A stretch of 64,000 nt of DNA from positions 186,001 to 250,000 of the forward strand of contig NZ_QEXM01000051.1 in NCBI RefSeq assembly GCF_004127445.1, in the 5' to 3' direction. The translations under genes were made by a program, and so were the position numbers. The stretch comes from Streptomyces alfalfae. GTDB taxonomy: Bacteria > Actinomycetota > Actinomycetes > Streptomycetales > Streptomycetaceae. The notes beneath the pieces are model-generated. The model was given only the letters and a program-made list of their open reading frames with translations, did not search any database and was not told where the DNA came from. Shown here one piece after another: positions 8,702 to 17,343 of this stretch; positions within the stretch are counted from its first letter, which is position 1, and every line of letters starts with the position of its first letter.

Positions 8702-9702
8702 GCCGCCTCCCCCTCGGGCACGAGCAGATCCGCCACGTCCAGCACGTGATGCCCCCGCATGGAGGGCAGGCAGCTCCCGCGGGCCGCCTCGACGGCGGAC
8801 GCCCAGGCGGCGGGGATGGCCGAGACCCCGCACGTCGCCCCGGCCAGCGCCCCCGCCACGGCCCCGGTGGTGTCGGCGTCCCGCCCCATGTTCACCGCGG
8901 AGAGCACCGCGCACCGGAAGTCCCCGCGCGCCGCCGCGTACGCGCCGAAGGCGAGCCCCACCGCCTCCGGGGCGAGGTCGGTCCACGGATACCCCCCGAC
9001 GACCACCGCCGAGCGGACCGCGCGCTCACCGAGGTGCGCCACGGCCACGGCCCGCCGAAGCGACCGCGAGGTCCAGCTGTCCTCGGGGACGGCGGAGAGC
9101 GCCGCCGCCACGACGCCGTCGACCGGGGCGCCGCCCATCGCCGCCGCGACCCCCGCGGCGACCGCCTGGCCGCCGTAGATGCCCTCGCCGTCATGGCTGA
9201 CGGAGCCGTCGACGGCGATGAGCCGCGCCGCCTCCGCGGGGCGTCCCGCGGCGAAGACGCCGAAGGGCGCGGCCCGCATCGCGAGCCCGTCGCTCCAGGC
9301 GTGCCGGTGCTGGGCGGAGATGGGCGCGGCGAGCCCGCGCCGCAGGTTCTCCAGCGTGCCGCGCTCGGAGAAGCCCGCGCCCCGGAAGGGGACGTCCAGG
9401 TCGGCGATCCACTGGTGCCAGGCCGCCTCGACGTGGGCGACGGTCAGCGCGGACCCGTGCCGGGCCAGCAGCAGCCCCGAGAAGATCGCGTACTCGGTGT
9501 CGTCGGTGCCCGCCGGGTGCTCGGCGACGTAACCGGTGATGCGCCCCCAGCGGGCGCGGATCTCGGACGGTCTCATGTTCTCGGCGGGCGCGCCGAGCGC
9601 GTCACCGACCGCCAGGCCGAGGAGCGCGCCCCGTGCCCGCTCGCGGAGCTCGTCGGCGCCGCCCGGCGCCGGGACCGACGTGACGCATGCGCTGGATGCC
9701 AT
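8698..9702 (-). CDS. ADP-ribosylglycohydrolase, paralogue 1 (canonical motifs)
   Basis: 334 aa, first gene of the seven-gene operon, with a clear AGGGAGG ribosome binding site 7 bases before ATG 9702. Motifs are textbook: RARGALLGLAVGDALGAPAE, GTDDTEYAIF (metal ligands at about 66-69) and NMGRDADTTGAVAGALAG (about 275-292). Members cleave ADP-ribose from arginine, serine or dinitrogenase reductase, or hydrolyse O-acetyl-ADP-ribose and free nucleoside conjugates. Nothing here shows the substrate; the downstream ribokinase makes a ribose-releasing route attractive. The gene diverges from the VIT1-like transporter, with 247 bases between them. Confidence 0.9.
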   Translation of the reverse strand: MASSACVTSVPAPGGADELRERARGALLGLAVGDALGAPAENMRPSEIRARWGRITGYVAEHPAGTDDTEYAIFSGLLLARHGSALTVAHVEAAWHQWIADLDVPFRGAGFSERGTLENLRRGLAAPISAQHRHAWSDGLAMRAAPFGVFAAGRPAEAARLIAVDGSVSHDGEGIYGGQAVAAGVAAAMGGAPVDGVVAAALSAVPEDSWTSRSLRRAVAVAHLGERAVRSAVVVGGYPWTDLAPEAVGLAFGAYAAARGDFRCAVLSAVNMGRDADTTGAVAGALAGATCGVSAIPAAWASAVEAARGSCLPSMRGHHVLDVADLLVPEGEAA

Positions 9703-9867
9703 GCCGTGCCTCCCTGTCGCGCGGACGGACGGACCGCGCGTCCCTGCATGTCTGCCACGTCAGCCGTTCACCCGAGCACGAGCGGGCCCGGATCACCCCT
9801 TCGCCGTGCTCACGGCCCCGTCGCGAGCGGCGCTCCCAGGGCCCCGCCGAGGCGCGTTTTCGCAGGT

Positions 9868-9913
9868 AAGTACGGCCTTCCTTGCTGGCGGGAGATTTTT
9901 TTGGAGCGTACTT
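9868..9913. promoter_or_regulatory. Possible operator in the divergent region before the VIT1-like gene
   Basis: Positions 9703-9949 hold no gene and separate two divergent units. An AAGTACG/CGTACTT inverted repeat (9868-9874 and 9907-9913) flanks an unusually T-rich patch (GATTTTTTTGG). A GAGGGGG ribosome binding site lies at about 9932-9938. The operator is a guess from symmetry only. Confidence 0.3.
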
Positions 9914-9949
9914 TCGACACCGTCCAGACATTGAGGGGGTCCATTCACC

Positions 9950-10681
9950 ATGGCGATCATCGAGACCGAAGCGACGCTGCACGAGGCGCACCGCGACAAC
10001 CACACGCACCGGGACGTGAACGGCGGCTGGCTGCGTCCCGCCGTCTTCGGCGCGATGGACGGGCTCGTGTCCAACCTGGCGCTGATGACCGGTGTCGCCG
10101 GCGGCTCCGTCGCCCATCAGACCATCGTCATCACCGGCCTCGCCGGGCTCGCCGCCGGCGCCTTCTCCATGGCGGCCGGCGAGTACACCTCCGTCGCCTC
10201 CCAGCGTGAGCTGGTCCAGGCCGAGCTGGACATCGAGCGCGCGGAGCTGCGCAAGCACCCCAAGGACGAGGAGAAGGAGCTCGCCGCGCTGTACGAGTCG
10301 CGCGGCGTCGAGCCGGGTCTGGCCCGCGAGGTCGCCCGGCAGCTCTCCGCGGACCCCGAGCAGGCCCTGGAGATCCACGCCCGCGAGGAGCTCGGCATCG
10401 ACCCCGGGGACCTGCCGTCGCCCGCCGTGGCCGCGGTGTCCTCCTTCGGCGCCTTCGCGCTCGGCGCCCTGCTCCCCGTGCTGCCGTACCTGCTCGGCGC
10501 GACCGCCTTGTGGCCCGCCGTGCTGCTCGCGCTGATCGGGCTCTTCGCCTGCGGCGCCGTGGTCGCCAAGGTGACCGCGCGGTCCTGGTGGTTCAGCGGT
10601 CTGCGGCAGCTCGCGCTCGGCGGCGCGGCGGCCGGTGTGACGTACGCCCTGGGCACGCTGTTCGGTACGGCCGTAGGATGA
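9950..10681 (+). CDS. VIT1/CCC1-family membrane transporter
   Basis: 243 aa. The N-terminal half contains GWLRPAVFGAMDGLVSNLAL and AGAFSMAAGEYTSVASQREL, hallmark segments of the vacuolar iron transporter/CCC1 family, followed by a charged cytoplasmic domain (about 88-160, rich in Glu/Lys/Arg, the metal-gathering helices) and three C-terminal hydrophobic segments. These proteins export Fe2+ or Mn2+ from the cytosol in exchange for protons. The gene is alone; it faces away from the ARH operon and is followed by gltBD. No iron-responsive operator was recognised. Confidence 0.88.
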   Translation: MAIIETEATLHEAHRDNHTHRDVNGGWLRPAVFGAMDGLVSNLALMTGVAGGSVAHQTIVITGLAGLAAGAFSMAAGEYTSVASQRELVQAELDIERAELRKHPKDEEKELAALYESRGVEPGLAREVARQLSADPEQALEIHAREELGIDPGDLPSPAVAAVSSFGAFALGALLPVLPYLLGATALWPAVLLALIGLFACGAVVAKVTARSWWFSGLRQLALGGAAAGVTYALGTLFGTAVG

Positions 10682-10836
10682 GCGGACGCAGGGCTATGCG
10701 AGTTGTTGCATAAGTAACCGTCAATCGGCGGTTTCGACTCCGTGACCAGCGGGCATGAGCCGGTAGCGCTGCGGGCAATGAGGCCTGTGTCGCTCAGGGC
10801 CGCCGGCCATCGACCTGTCCGCCGAGCCCCCTCCGT

Positions 10837-10860
10837 ACCGCCCCCACCTGCGAGGGCGGT
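10837..10860 (+). terminator. Weak hairpin between the VIT1-like gene and gltB
   Basis: ACCGCCC pairs with GGGCGGT over a 10-base loop; no T-run follows. The interval 10682-11016 has no gene and otherwise holds the gltB promoter region. Confidence 0.35.
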
Positions 10861-10909
10861 GTCCACATGTTGGAATGACGTATCCGCTTTTCGAGAAGCG
10901 TTCCATCAT

Positions 10910-10925
10910 GTAACCTGCACGAAAT
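10910..10925 (+). promoter_or_regulatory. GlnR-like box upstream of gltB
   Basis: GTAACCTGCACGAAAT fits one gTnAc-n6-GaAAc unit of the actinobacterial GlnR consensus (last base T instead of C). It lies about 92 bases before the gltB start, a sensible place for nitrogen control of glutamate synthase. A second unit is not clear. Confidence 0.45.
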
Positions 10926-11016
10926 TTCGCCAGGGCCAAAGTCGTCCCTCGCCTCACGTACCCCCAGAGCCGGAGCGGCCTGGGAGGTCCCAGCCACGAC
11001 GACGACGGGAGTGCCG

Positions 11017-14000
11017 ATGCGTACCCACGCCTGGTCGCCCATGGATGGTCGCCCCGCCCCCCAGGGCATGTACGACCCCCGTAACGAACACGACGCCTGC
11101 GGTGTCGGGTTCGTGGCCACCCTCACCGGTGTTGCCAGCCATGAGCTGGTCGAACAGGCGCTGACGGTACTGCGCAACCTCGAGCACCGCGGCGCCACCG
11201 GCTCCGAGCCCGACTCCGGTGACGGCGCCGGCATCCTGCTCCAGGTCCCGGACGCGTTCCTCCGCGAAGTGGCCGGATTCGAACTTCCCGCCGCCGGCGC
11301 CTATGCGGTAGGCATCGCCTTCCTGCCCGTCGACACCGCGGGCACCGCCGACGCCGCCGTCTCACAGATCGAGACGATCGCCTCGGAGGAGGGCCTGACC
11401 GTCCTCGGCTGGCGCGAGGTCCCCGTCGCCCCCGAGCTGCTCGGCGCCACCGCCCGCTCGACGATGCCCGTCTTCCGGCAGGTCTTCGTGGCCGACGGCG
11501 AGAACACCGGCCTGGCTCTCGACCGCAAGGCGTTCGCGCTGCGCAAGCGCGCCGAGCGCGAGGCGGGGACCTACTTCCCCTCGCTCTCCGCCCGCACGAT
11601 CGTCTACAAGGGCATGCTGACCACCGGCCAGCTGGAGCCGTTCTTCCCCGACCTGTCCGACCGCCGCTTCGCCACGGCCGTCGCGCTCGTCCACTCCCGC
11701 TTCTCGACGAACACGTTCCCGAGCTGGCCGCTCGCACACCCGTACCGCTTCGTCGCGCACAACGGTGAGATCAACACGGTCAAGGGCAACCGCAACTGGA
11801 TGCGGGCCCGTGAGTCGCAGCTCGCCTCGGACCTCTTCGGCAGCGCGAACCTCGACCGCGTCTTCCCGATCTGCACCCCCGACGCCTCCGACTCGGCGTC
11901 CTTCGACGAGGTGCTGGAGCTGCTGCACCTGGGCGGGCGCTCGCTCCCGCACTCCGTCCTGATGATGATCCCCGAGGCCTGGGAGAACCACGCCTCGATG
12001 GACCCGGCACGGCGCGCCTTCTACCAGTACCACTCCACGATGATGGAGCCCTGGGACGGCCCCGCCTGCGTCACCTTCACCGACGGCACCCAGGTCGGCG
12101 CCGTCCTCGACCGCAACGGACTGCGCCCCGGCCGCTACTGGGTCACCGACGACGGCCTCGTCGTCCTCGGCTCCGAGGTCGGCGTCCTCGACATCGACCC
12201 CGCGAAGGTCGTCCGCAAGGGCCGCCTCCAGCCCGGCCGCATGTTCCTCGTCGACACCGCCGAGCACCGCATCGTCGAGGACGACGAGATCAAGGCGGGC
12301 CTCGCCGCCGAGAACCCGTACCAGGAGTGGCTGGAAGCCGGCGAGATCGAGCTGTCCGACCTGCCCGAGCGCGAGCACATCGTGCACACGCACGCCTCCG
12401 TCACGCGCCGCCAGCAGACCTTCGGCTACACCGAGGAAGAGCTGCGCGTCATCCTCGCCCCCATGGCCAAGACCGGCGGCGAGCCGCTCGGCTCCATGGG
12501 CACGGACACCCCGATCGCCGCCCTCTCCGAGCGCCCCCGGCTGATCTTCGACTACTTCACGCAGCTCTTCGCGCAGGTCACCAACCCGCCGCTGGACGCC
12601 ATCCGTGAAGAGCTCGTCACCTCCCTGCACTCCTCGCTGGGTCCGCAGGGCAACCTGCTCGAACCGACCGCCGCGTCCTGTCGCAGCGTCACGCTGCCCT
12701 TCCCGGTGATCGACAACGACGAGCTGGCCAAGCTCATCCACATCAACGCCGACGGCGACATGCCCGGCATGACCGCCGCGACCCTCTCGGGCCTCTACCG
12801 CGTCGGCGACGGCGGCCGCGCCCTCGCCGCCCGCATCGACGAGATCTGCGCCGAGGCCGACGCCGCCATCGAGGCCGGCGCCCGCCTGATCGTGCTCTCC
12901 GACCGGCACTCCGACGCCGAGCACGCGCCGATCCCCTCGCTGCTGCTCACCTCGGCCGTCCACCACCACCTCATCCGCACCAAGCAGCGCACCCAGGTGG
13001 GCCTGCTCGTGGAGGCGGGCGACGTGCGCGAGGTCCACCACGTGGCCCTCCTCATCGGCTACGGCGCCGCGGCCGTCAACCCCTACCTGGCGATGGAGTC
13101 CGTCGAGGACCTCGTCCGCGCCGGCACCTTCCTGCAGGCCGACGAGAACGGCGGGGCCGAGCAGGCCATCCGCAACCTCATCCACGCCCTCGGCAAGGGC
13201 GTCCTGAAGGTCATGTCCAAGATGGGCATCTCCACCGTCGCCTCCTACCGCGGCGCCCAGGTCTTCGAGGCCGTCGGCCTGGAGCAGTCCTTCGTCGAGC
13301 GGTACTTCAGCGGCACGACGACGAAGATCGGCGGCGCCGGCCTCGACGTCATCGCCCAGGAGGTCGCCGCCCGGCACGCCAAGGCCTACCCGGCCTCCGG
13401 CGTCCCCTCGGCGCACCGCGCCCTGGACATCGGCGGCGAGTACCAGTGGCGCCGCGAGGGCGAACCGCACCTGTTCGACCCCGAGACGGTCTTCCGCCTC
13501 CAGCACTCCACGCGCAGCCGCCGCTATGACATCTTCAAGCAGTACACGGGCCGCGTGAACGAGCAGTCCGAGCGGCTGATGACCCTGCGCGGGCTCTTCG
13601 GCTTCAAGTCGAACCGCCCCTCGATCTCCATCGACGAGGTCGAGCCGGCTTCCGAGATCGTCAAGCGGTTCTCGACCGGCGCCATGTCGTACGGCTCGAT
13701 CTCCCGCGAGGCGCACGAGACGCTCGCCATCGCCATGAACCAGCTCGGCGGCAAGTCCAACACCGGTGAGGGCGGCGAGGACGCCGAGCGCCTGTACGAC
13801 CCGGCGCGCCGCTCCTCCATCAAGCAGGTCGCCTCCGGCCGCTTCGGCGTGACCAGCGAGTACCTCGTCAACGCCGACGACATCCAGATCAAGATGGCGC
13901 AGGGCGCGAAGCCCGGCGAGGGCGGCCAGCTGCCGGGCCACAAGGTCTACCCGTGGGTCGCCAAGACGCGTCACTCGACGCCCGGCGTCGGCCTCATCTC

Positions 14001-15594
14001 GCCGCCGCCGCACCACGACATCTACTCCATCGAGGACCTGGCCCAGCTGATCCACGACCTGAAGAACGCCAACCCGCAGGCCCGCATCCACGTGAAGCTG
14101 GTCTCCGAGGTCGGCGTCGGCACGGTCGCCGCGGGCGTCTCCAAGGCCCACGCGGACGTCGTCCTCATCTCCGGCCACGACGGCGGCACCGGCGCCTCCC
14201 CGCTGACCTCGCTCAAGCACGCGGGCGGCCCCTGGGAGCTGGGCCTCGCCGAGACCCAGCAGACCCTGCTGCTCAACGGCCTGCGCGACCGCATCGTCGT
14301 CCAGACGGACGGCCAGCTGAAGACCGGCCGCGACGTCATCATCGCCGCGCTCCTCGGCGCCGAGGAGTTCGGTTTCGCGACCGCGCCGCTCGTCGTCTCC
14401 GGCTGCGTCATGATGCGCGTCTGCCACCTGGACACCTGCCCCGTCGGCATCGCCACGCAGAACCCGGCGCTGCGCGAGCGCTTCTCCGGCAAGGCCGAGT
14501 ACGTCGTCAACTTCTTCGAGTTCATCGCCGAAGAGGTCCGCGAGCTGCTCGCCGAGCTGGGCTTCCGCTCCATCGAGGAGGCCGTCGGCCACGCCGAGCT
14601 GCTCGACACCGAGAAGGCCGTCACGCACTGGAAGGCGCAGGGCCTCGACCTGGCGCCGCTCTTCCACGTGCCCGCCCTGCCCGCCGGCGCCGTGCGCCAC
14701 CAGATCGCCGTCCAGGACCACGGCCTGGAGAAGGCCCTCGACAACGAGCTGATCAAGCTCTCCGCCGACGCGCTCGCGGCCTCCAGCGCCACCGACGCGC
14801 AGCCCGTCCGCGCCCAGGTCGCCATCCGCAACATCAACCGCACGGTCGGCACCATGCTCGGCCACGAGGTGACGAAGAAGTTCGGCGGCGCGGGCCTGCC
14901 CGACGACACCATCGACATCACGTTCACCGGTTCGGCCGGCCAGTCCTTCGGCGCGTTCGTGCCGCGCGGCGTCACGCTCCGCCTGGAGGGCGACGCCAAC
15001 GACTACGTCGGCAAGGGCCTCTCCGGCGGCCGGATCATCGTCCGCCCGGACCGCGGCGCCGACCACCTCGCCGAGTACTCGACGATCGCCGGCAACACCA
15101 TCGCGTACGGCGCGACGGGCGGCGAGCTGTTCCTGCGGGGCCGCACCGGCGAGCGCTTCTGCGTCCGCAACTCCGGAGCCACGGTGGTCTCCGAGGGCGT
15201 GGGCGACCACGGCTGCGAGTACATGACCGGCGGCCACGCCGTCGTCCTCGGCGAGACCGGGCGCAACTTCGCGGCCGGTATGTCCGGCGGCATCGCGTAC
15301 GTCATCGACCTGGACCGCGACAACGTCAACGCCGGCAACCTCGCGGCCGTCGAGCCGCTCGACGAGTCCGACAAGCAGTGGCTGCACGACGTCGTGCGCC
15401 GCCACCAGGAGGAGACGGGCTCCACCGTCGCCGAGAAGCTGCTCGCCGAGTGGGACTCCGCCGTGGAGCGCTTCAGCAGGATCATCCCCAGCACGTACAA
15501 GGCAGTGCTCGCCGCCAAGGACGCCGCCGAGCGAGCCGGTCTCTCCGAGACCGAGATCACCGAGAAGATGATGGAGGCGGCGACCAATGGCTGA
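11017..15594 (+). CDS. gltB: Glutamate synthase (NADPH) large subunit
   Basis: About 1525 aa. It makes glutamate from glutamine and 2-oxoglutarate with GltD. The mature N-terminus is expected at Cys28 (HDACGVGFVATLTG), the Ntn glutaminase nucleophile after a cleaved propeptide. Further marks are RFSTNTFPSWPLAHP, the FMN/synthase barrel (GAMSYGSISREAHETLA, GGKSNTGEGGEDAERL), the 3Fe-4S cysteine cluster CVMMRVCHLDTCPVG near residues 1130-1145 and the GXGXG beta-helix at the C-terminus. ATG 11017 is preferred over GTG 11011 because GGGAG then sits at proper distance. The stop overlaps gltD by 8 bases. Confidence 0.97.
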   Translation: MRTHAWSPMDGRPAPQGMYDPRNEHDACGVGFVATLTGVASHELVEQALTVLRNLEHRGATGSEPDSGDGAGILLQVPDAFLREVAGFELPAAGAYAVGIAFLPVDTAGTADAAVSQIETIASEEGLTVLGWREVPVAPELLGATARSTMPVFRQVFVADGENTGLALDRKAFALRKRAEREAGTYFPSLSARTIVYKGMLTTGQLEPFFPDLSDRRFATAVALVHSRFSTNTFPSWPLAHPYRFVAHNGEINTVKGNRNWMRARESQLASDLFGSANLDRVFPICTPDASDSASFDEVLELLHLGGRSLPHSVLMMIPEAWENHASMDPARRAFYQYHSTMMEPWDGPACVTFTDGTQVGAVLDRNGLRPGRYWVTDDGLVVLGSEVGVLDIDPAKVVRKGRLQPGRMFLVDTAEHRIVEDDEIKAGLAAENPYQEWLEAGEIELSDLPEREHIVHTHASVTRRQQTFGYTEEELRVILAPMAKTGGEPLGSMGTDTPIAALSERPRLIFDYFTQLFAQVTNPPLDAIREELVTSLHSSLGPQGNLLEPTAASCRSVTLPFPVIDNDELAKLIHINADGDMPGMTAATLSGLYRVGDGGRALAARIDEICAEADAAIEAGARLIVLSDRHSDAEHAPIPSLLLTSAVHHHLIRTKQRTQVGLLVEAGDVREVHHVALLIGYGAAAVNPYLAMESVEDLVRAGTFLQADENGGAEQAIRNLIHALGKGVLKVMSKMGISTVASYRGAQVFEAVGLEQSFVERYFSGTTTKIGGAGLDVIAQEVAARHAKAYPASGVPSAHRALDIGGEYQWRREGEPHLFDPETVFRLQHSTRSRRYDIFKQYTGRVNEQSERLMTLRGLFGFKSNRPSISIDEVEPASEIVKRFSTGAMSYGSISREAHETLAIAMNQLGGKSNTGEGGEDAERLYDPARRSSIKQVASGRFGVTSEYLVNADDIQIKMAQGAKPGEGGQLPGHKVYPWVAKTRHSTPGVGLISPPPHHDIYSIEDLAQLIHDLKNANPQARIHVKLVSEVGVGTVAAGVSKAHADVVLISGHDGGTGASPLTSLKHAGGPWELGLAETQQTLLLNGLRDRIVVQTDGQLKTGRDVIIAALLGAEEFGFATAPLVVSGCVMMRVCHLDTCPVGIATQNPALRERFSGKAEYVVNFFEFIAEEVRELLAELGFRSIEEAVGHAELLDTEKAVTHWKAQGLDLAPLFHVPALPAGAVRHQIAVQDHGLEKALDNELIKLSADALAASSATDAQPVRAQVAIRNINRTVGTMLGHEVTKKFGGAGLPDDTIDITFTGSAGQSFGAFVPRGVTLRLEGDANDYVGKGLSGGRIIVRPDRGADHLAEYSTIAGNTIAYGATGGELFLRGRTGERFCVRNSGATVVSEGVGDHGCEYMTGGHAVVLGETGRNFAAGMSGGIAYVIDLDRDNVNAGNLAAVEPLDESDKQWLHDVVRRHQEETGSTVAEKLLAEWDSAVERFSRIIPSTYKAVLAAKDAAERAGLSETEITEKMMEAATNG

Positions 15595-17047
15595 TCCCAA
15601 GGGCTTTCTGAACCACGGCCGCGAGGTCGCGCGGACCCGCCCGGTCGGCGAGCGCGTCCAGGACTGGAACGAGGTCTACGTCCCCGGTTCGCTCCTGCCG
15701 ATCATCTCCAAGCAGGCCTCGCGCTGCATGGACTGCGGCATCCCGTTCTGCCACAACGGCTGTCCGCTCGGGAACCTCATCCCGGAGTGGAACGACTACG
15801 CCTACCGCGAGGACTGGTCGGCCGCGCAGGAGCGCCTGCACGCCACGAACAACTTCCCGGAGTTCACCGGCCGCCTCTGCCCGGCCCCGTGCGAGTCGGC
15901 GTGCGTGCTCGGCATCAACCAGCCGCCCGTCACCATCAAGAACGTCGAGGTCTCGATCATCGACCAGGCGTGGGACCGCGGCGACGTCGCGCCCCAGGCC
16001 CCGGAGCGGCTCTCCGGCAAGACGGTCGCGGTCGTCGGCTCGGGCCCCGCGGGCCTGGCCGCCGCCCAGCAGCTCACCCGGGCCGGCCACACCGTCGCCG
16101 TGTACGAGCGCGCCGACCGCATCGGTGGCCTGCTGCGCTACGGCATCCCCGAGTTCAAGATGGAGAAGCGGCACATCAACCGCCGCATCGAGCAGATGCG
16201 CGCGGAGGGCACCAAGTTCCGCACCGGCGTGGAGATCGGCCGCGACATCGACGCGACGAAGCTGCGCAAGCGCTACGACGCCGTGGTCATCGCCGCGGGC
16301 GCGACCATCTCGCGCGACCTGCCGGTGCCCGGCCGCGACCTGAACGGCATCCACTTCGCCATGGAGTACCTGCCGCTCGCCAACAAGGTCCAGGAGGGCG
16401 ACTTCGTGGCGCCCCCCATCACCGCCGAGGGCAAGCACGTCGTCGTCATCGGCGGCGGCGACACCGGCGCGGACTGCGTGGGCACGGCCCACCGCCAGGG
16501 CGCGGCCTCCGTGACCCAGCTGGAGATCATGCCGAAGCCGGGCGAGGACCGCGCCCCGCACCAGCCGTGGCCGACCTTCCCGATGCTGTACAAGGTCACC
16601 TCCGCGCACGAGGAGGGCGGTGAGCGGGTCTACTCCGTCAACACCACCCACTTCGAGGGGGACGAGGACGGCAACGTCCAGTTCCTGCACCTGGTCGAGG
16701 TGGAGTTCATCGAGGGCAGGCCGACCCCGAAGCCGGGCACGGAGCGCAAGATCCCCGCCCAGCTCGTCACCCTCGCGATGGGCTTCACCGGCACGGACCG
16801 GGAGAACGGCCTGGTGGACCAGTTTGCCCTGGAGCTCGACGAGCGCGGCAACATCGCACGCGACGGCGACTACCAGACGAACGTCCCCGGAGTCTTCGTC
16901 GCCGGCGACGCCGGCCGCGGCCAGTCGCTCATCGTCTGGGCGATCGCCGAGGGCCGTTCGGCGGCACGCGGAGTCGACCGCTTCCTCACCGGTGCGAGTG
17001 ATCTTCCGGCGCCGATCCGTCCGACGGACCGAGCCCTGATGGTCTGA
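15587..17047 (+). CDS. gltD: Glutamate synthase (NADPH) small subunit
   Basis: 486 aa. It takes electrons from NADPH through FAD and Fe-S clusters to GltB. The N-terminal ferredoxin-like part has cysteines in SRCMDCGIPFCHNGCPLGN and a second set in GRLCPAPCESACVLGI. The FAD dinucleotide fold shows TVAVVGSGPAGLAAAQQL, the NADPH fold VVVIGGGDTGADCVGTA, and the C-terminal FAD motif is GVFVAGDAGRGQSLIVWAI. ATG 15587 lies inside the gltB end with GGAGG at 15573-15577, so translation is probably coupled. Confidence 0.97.
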   Translation: MADPKGFLNHGREVARTRPVGERVQDWNEVYVPGSLLPIISKQASRCMDCGIPFCHNGCPLGNLIPEWNDYAYREDWSAAQERLHATNNFPEFTGRLCPAPCESACVLGINQPPVTIKNVEVSIIDQAWDRGDVAPQAPERLSGKTVAVVGSGPAGLAAAQQLTRAGHTVAVYERADRIGGLLRYGIPEFKMEKRHINRRIEQMRAEGTKFRTGVEIGRDIDATKLRKRYDAVVIAAGATISRDLPVPGRDLNGIHFAMEYLPLANKVQEGDFVAPPITAEGKHVVVIGGGDTGADCVGTAHRQGAASVTQLEIMPKPGEDRAPHQPWPTFPMLYKVTSAHEEGGERVYSVNTTHFEGDEDGNVQFLHLVEVEFIEGRPTPKPGTERKIPAQLVTLAMGFTGTDRENGLVDQFALELDERGNIARDGDYQTNVPGVFVAGDAGRGQSLIVWAIAEGRSAARGVDRFLTGASDLPAPIRPTDRALMV

Positions 17048-17199
17048 CCCGTACGCCGTAATCGCGTACGACCCCTCAAGAACGTCCCGCACAACGGTGT
17101 GCGGAACTGACGCGGCGCCCGCTTTGTCCCCGACCGGACGGAGGCGGGCGTCGTGGCGTTCGCGGGGGGTTCCGGAGACCGGACCGCGCGACGCCTGCG

Positions 17200-17244
17200 T
17201 TGCGTGTGGCGCAATGGTATGAGCGTATGTTGCGTCACCCGCAA
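17200..17244 (+). promoter_or_regulatory. Pair of identical inverted repeats (TTGCG-N5-CGCAA)
   Basis: TTGCGTGTGGCGCAA (17200-17214) and TTGCGTCACCCGCAA (17230-17244) share both 5-bp arms and differ only in the 5-bp centre. Their centres are 30 bp apart, close to three helical turns. They lie 100-140 bases before the sugar-binding lipoprotein gene. This is the usual look of a twin operator for a dimeric repressor; the protein is not known from the window. Confidence 0.65.
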
Positions 17245-17276
17245 CCCTCATTACGGTTCGGCCGCTTATCCCAATG

Positions 17277-17286
17277 GGTCTAGACC
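17277..17286 (+). promoter_or_regulatory. DasR-like (dre) site
   Basis: The perfect palindrome GGTCTAGACC matches the core of the DasR responsive element TGGTCTAGACCA, with G in place of T at the left flank and G in place of A at the right. It lies 58 bases before the binding-protein ATG. DasR represses aminosugar and chitin-related genes and is released by glucosamine-6-phosphate, so this hints at an N-acetylglucosamine-type substrate. Confidence 0.6.
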
Positions 17287-17343
17287 GCCTCGACCCCGTG
17301 TGACCACAATCGCTCCCACCAATCGAACCTGGAGGGGGCCGGC

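Noticed and set aside
11362..15600. A 1412-codon open frame on the strand opposite gltB
   Set aside because: It is a shadow of gltB caused by high GC third positions; it shows no family motifs and is rich in Ala/Val/Asp/Arg noise. The same applies to other long antisense frames, such as those opposite lgt, pepN, the GH101 gene and polA.
17048..17343. Small coding frame between gltD and the sugar-binding protein
   Set aside because: The short frames here have no ribosome binding site or recognisable content; the interval is explained by regulatory repeats.
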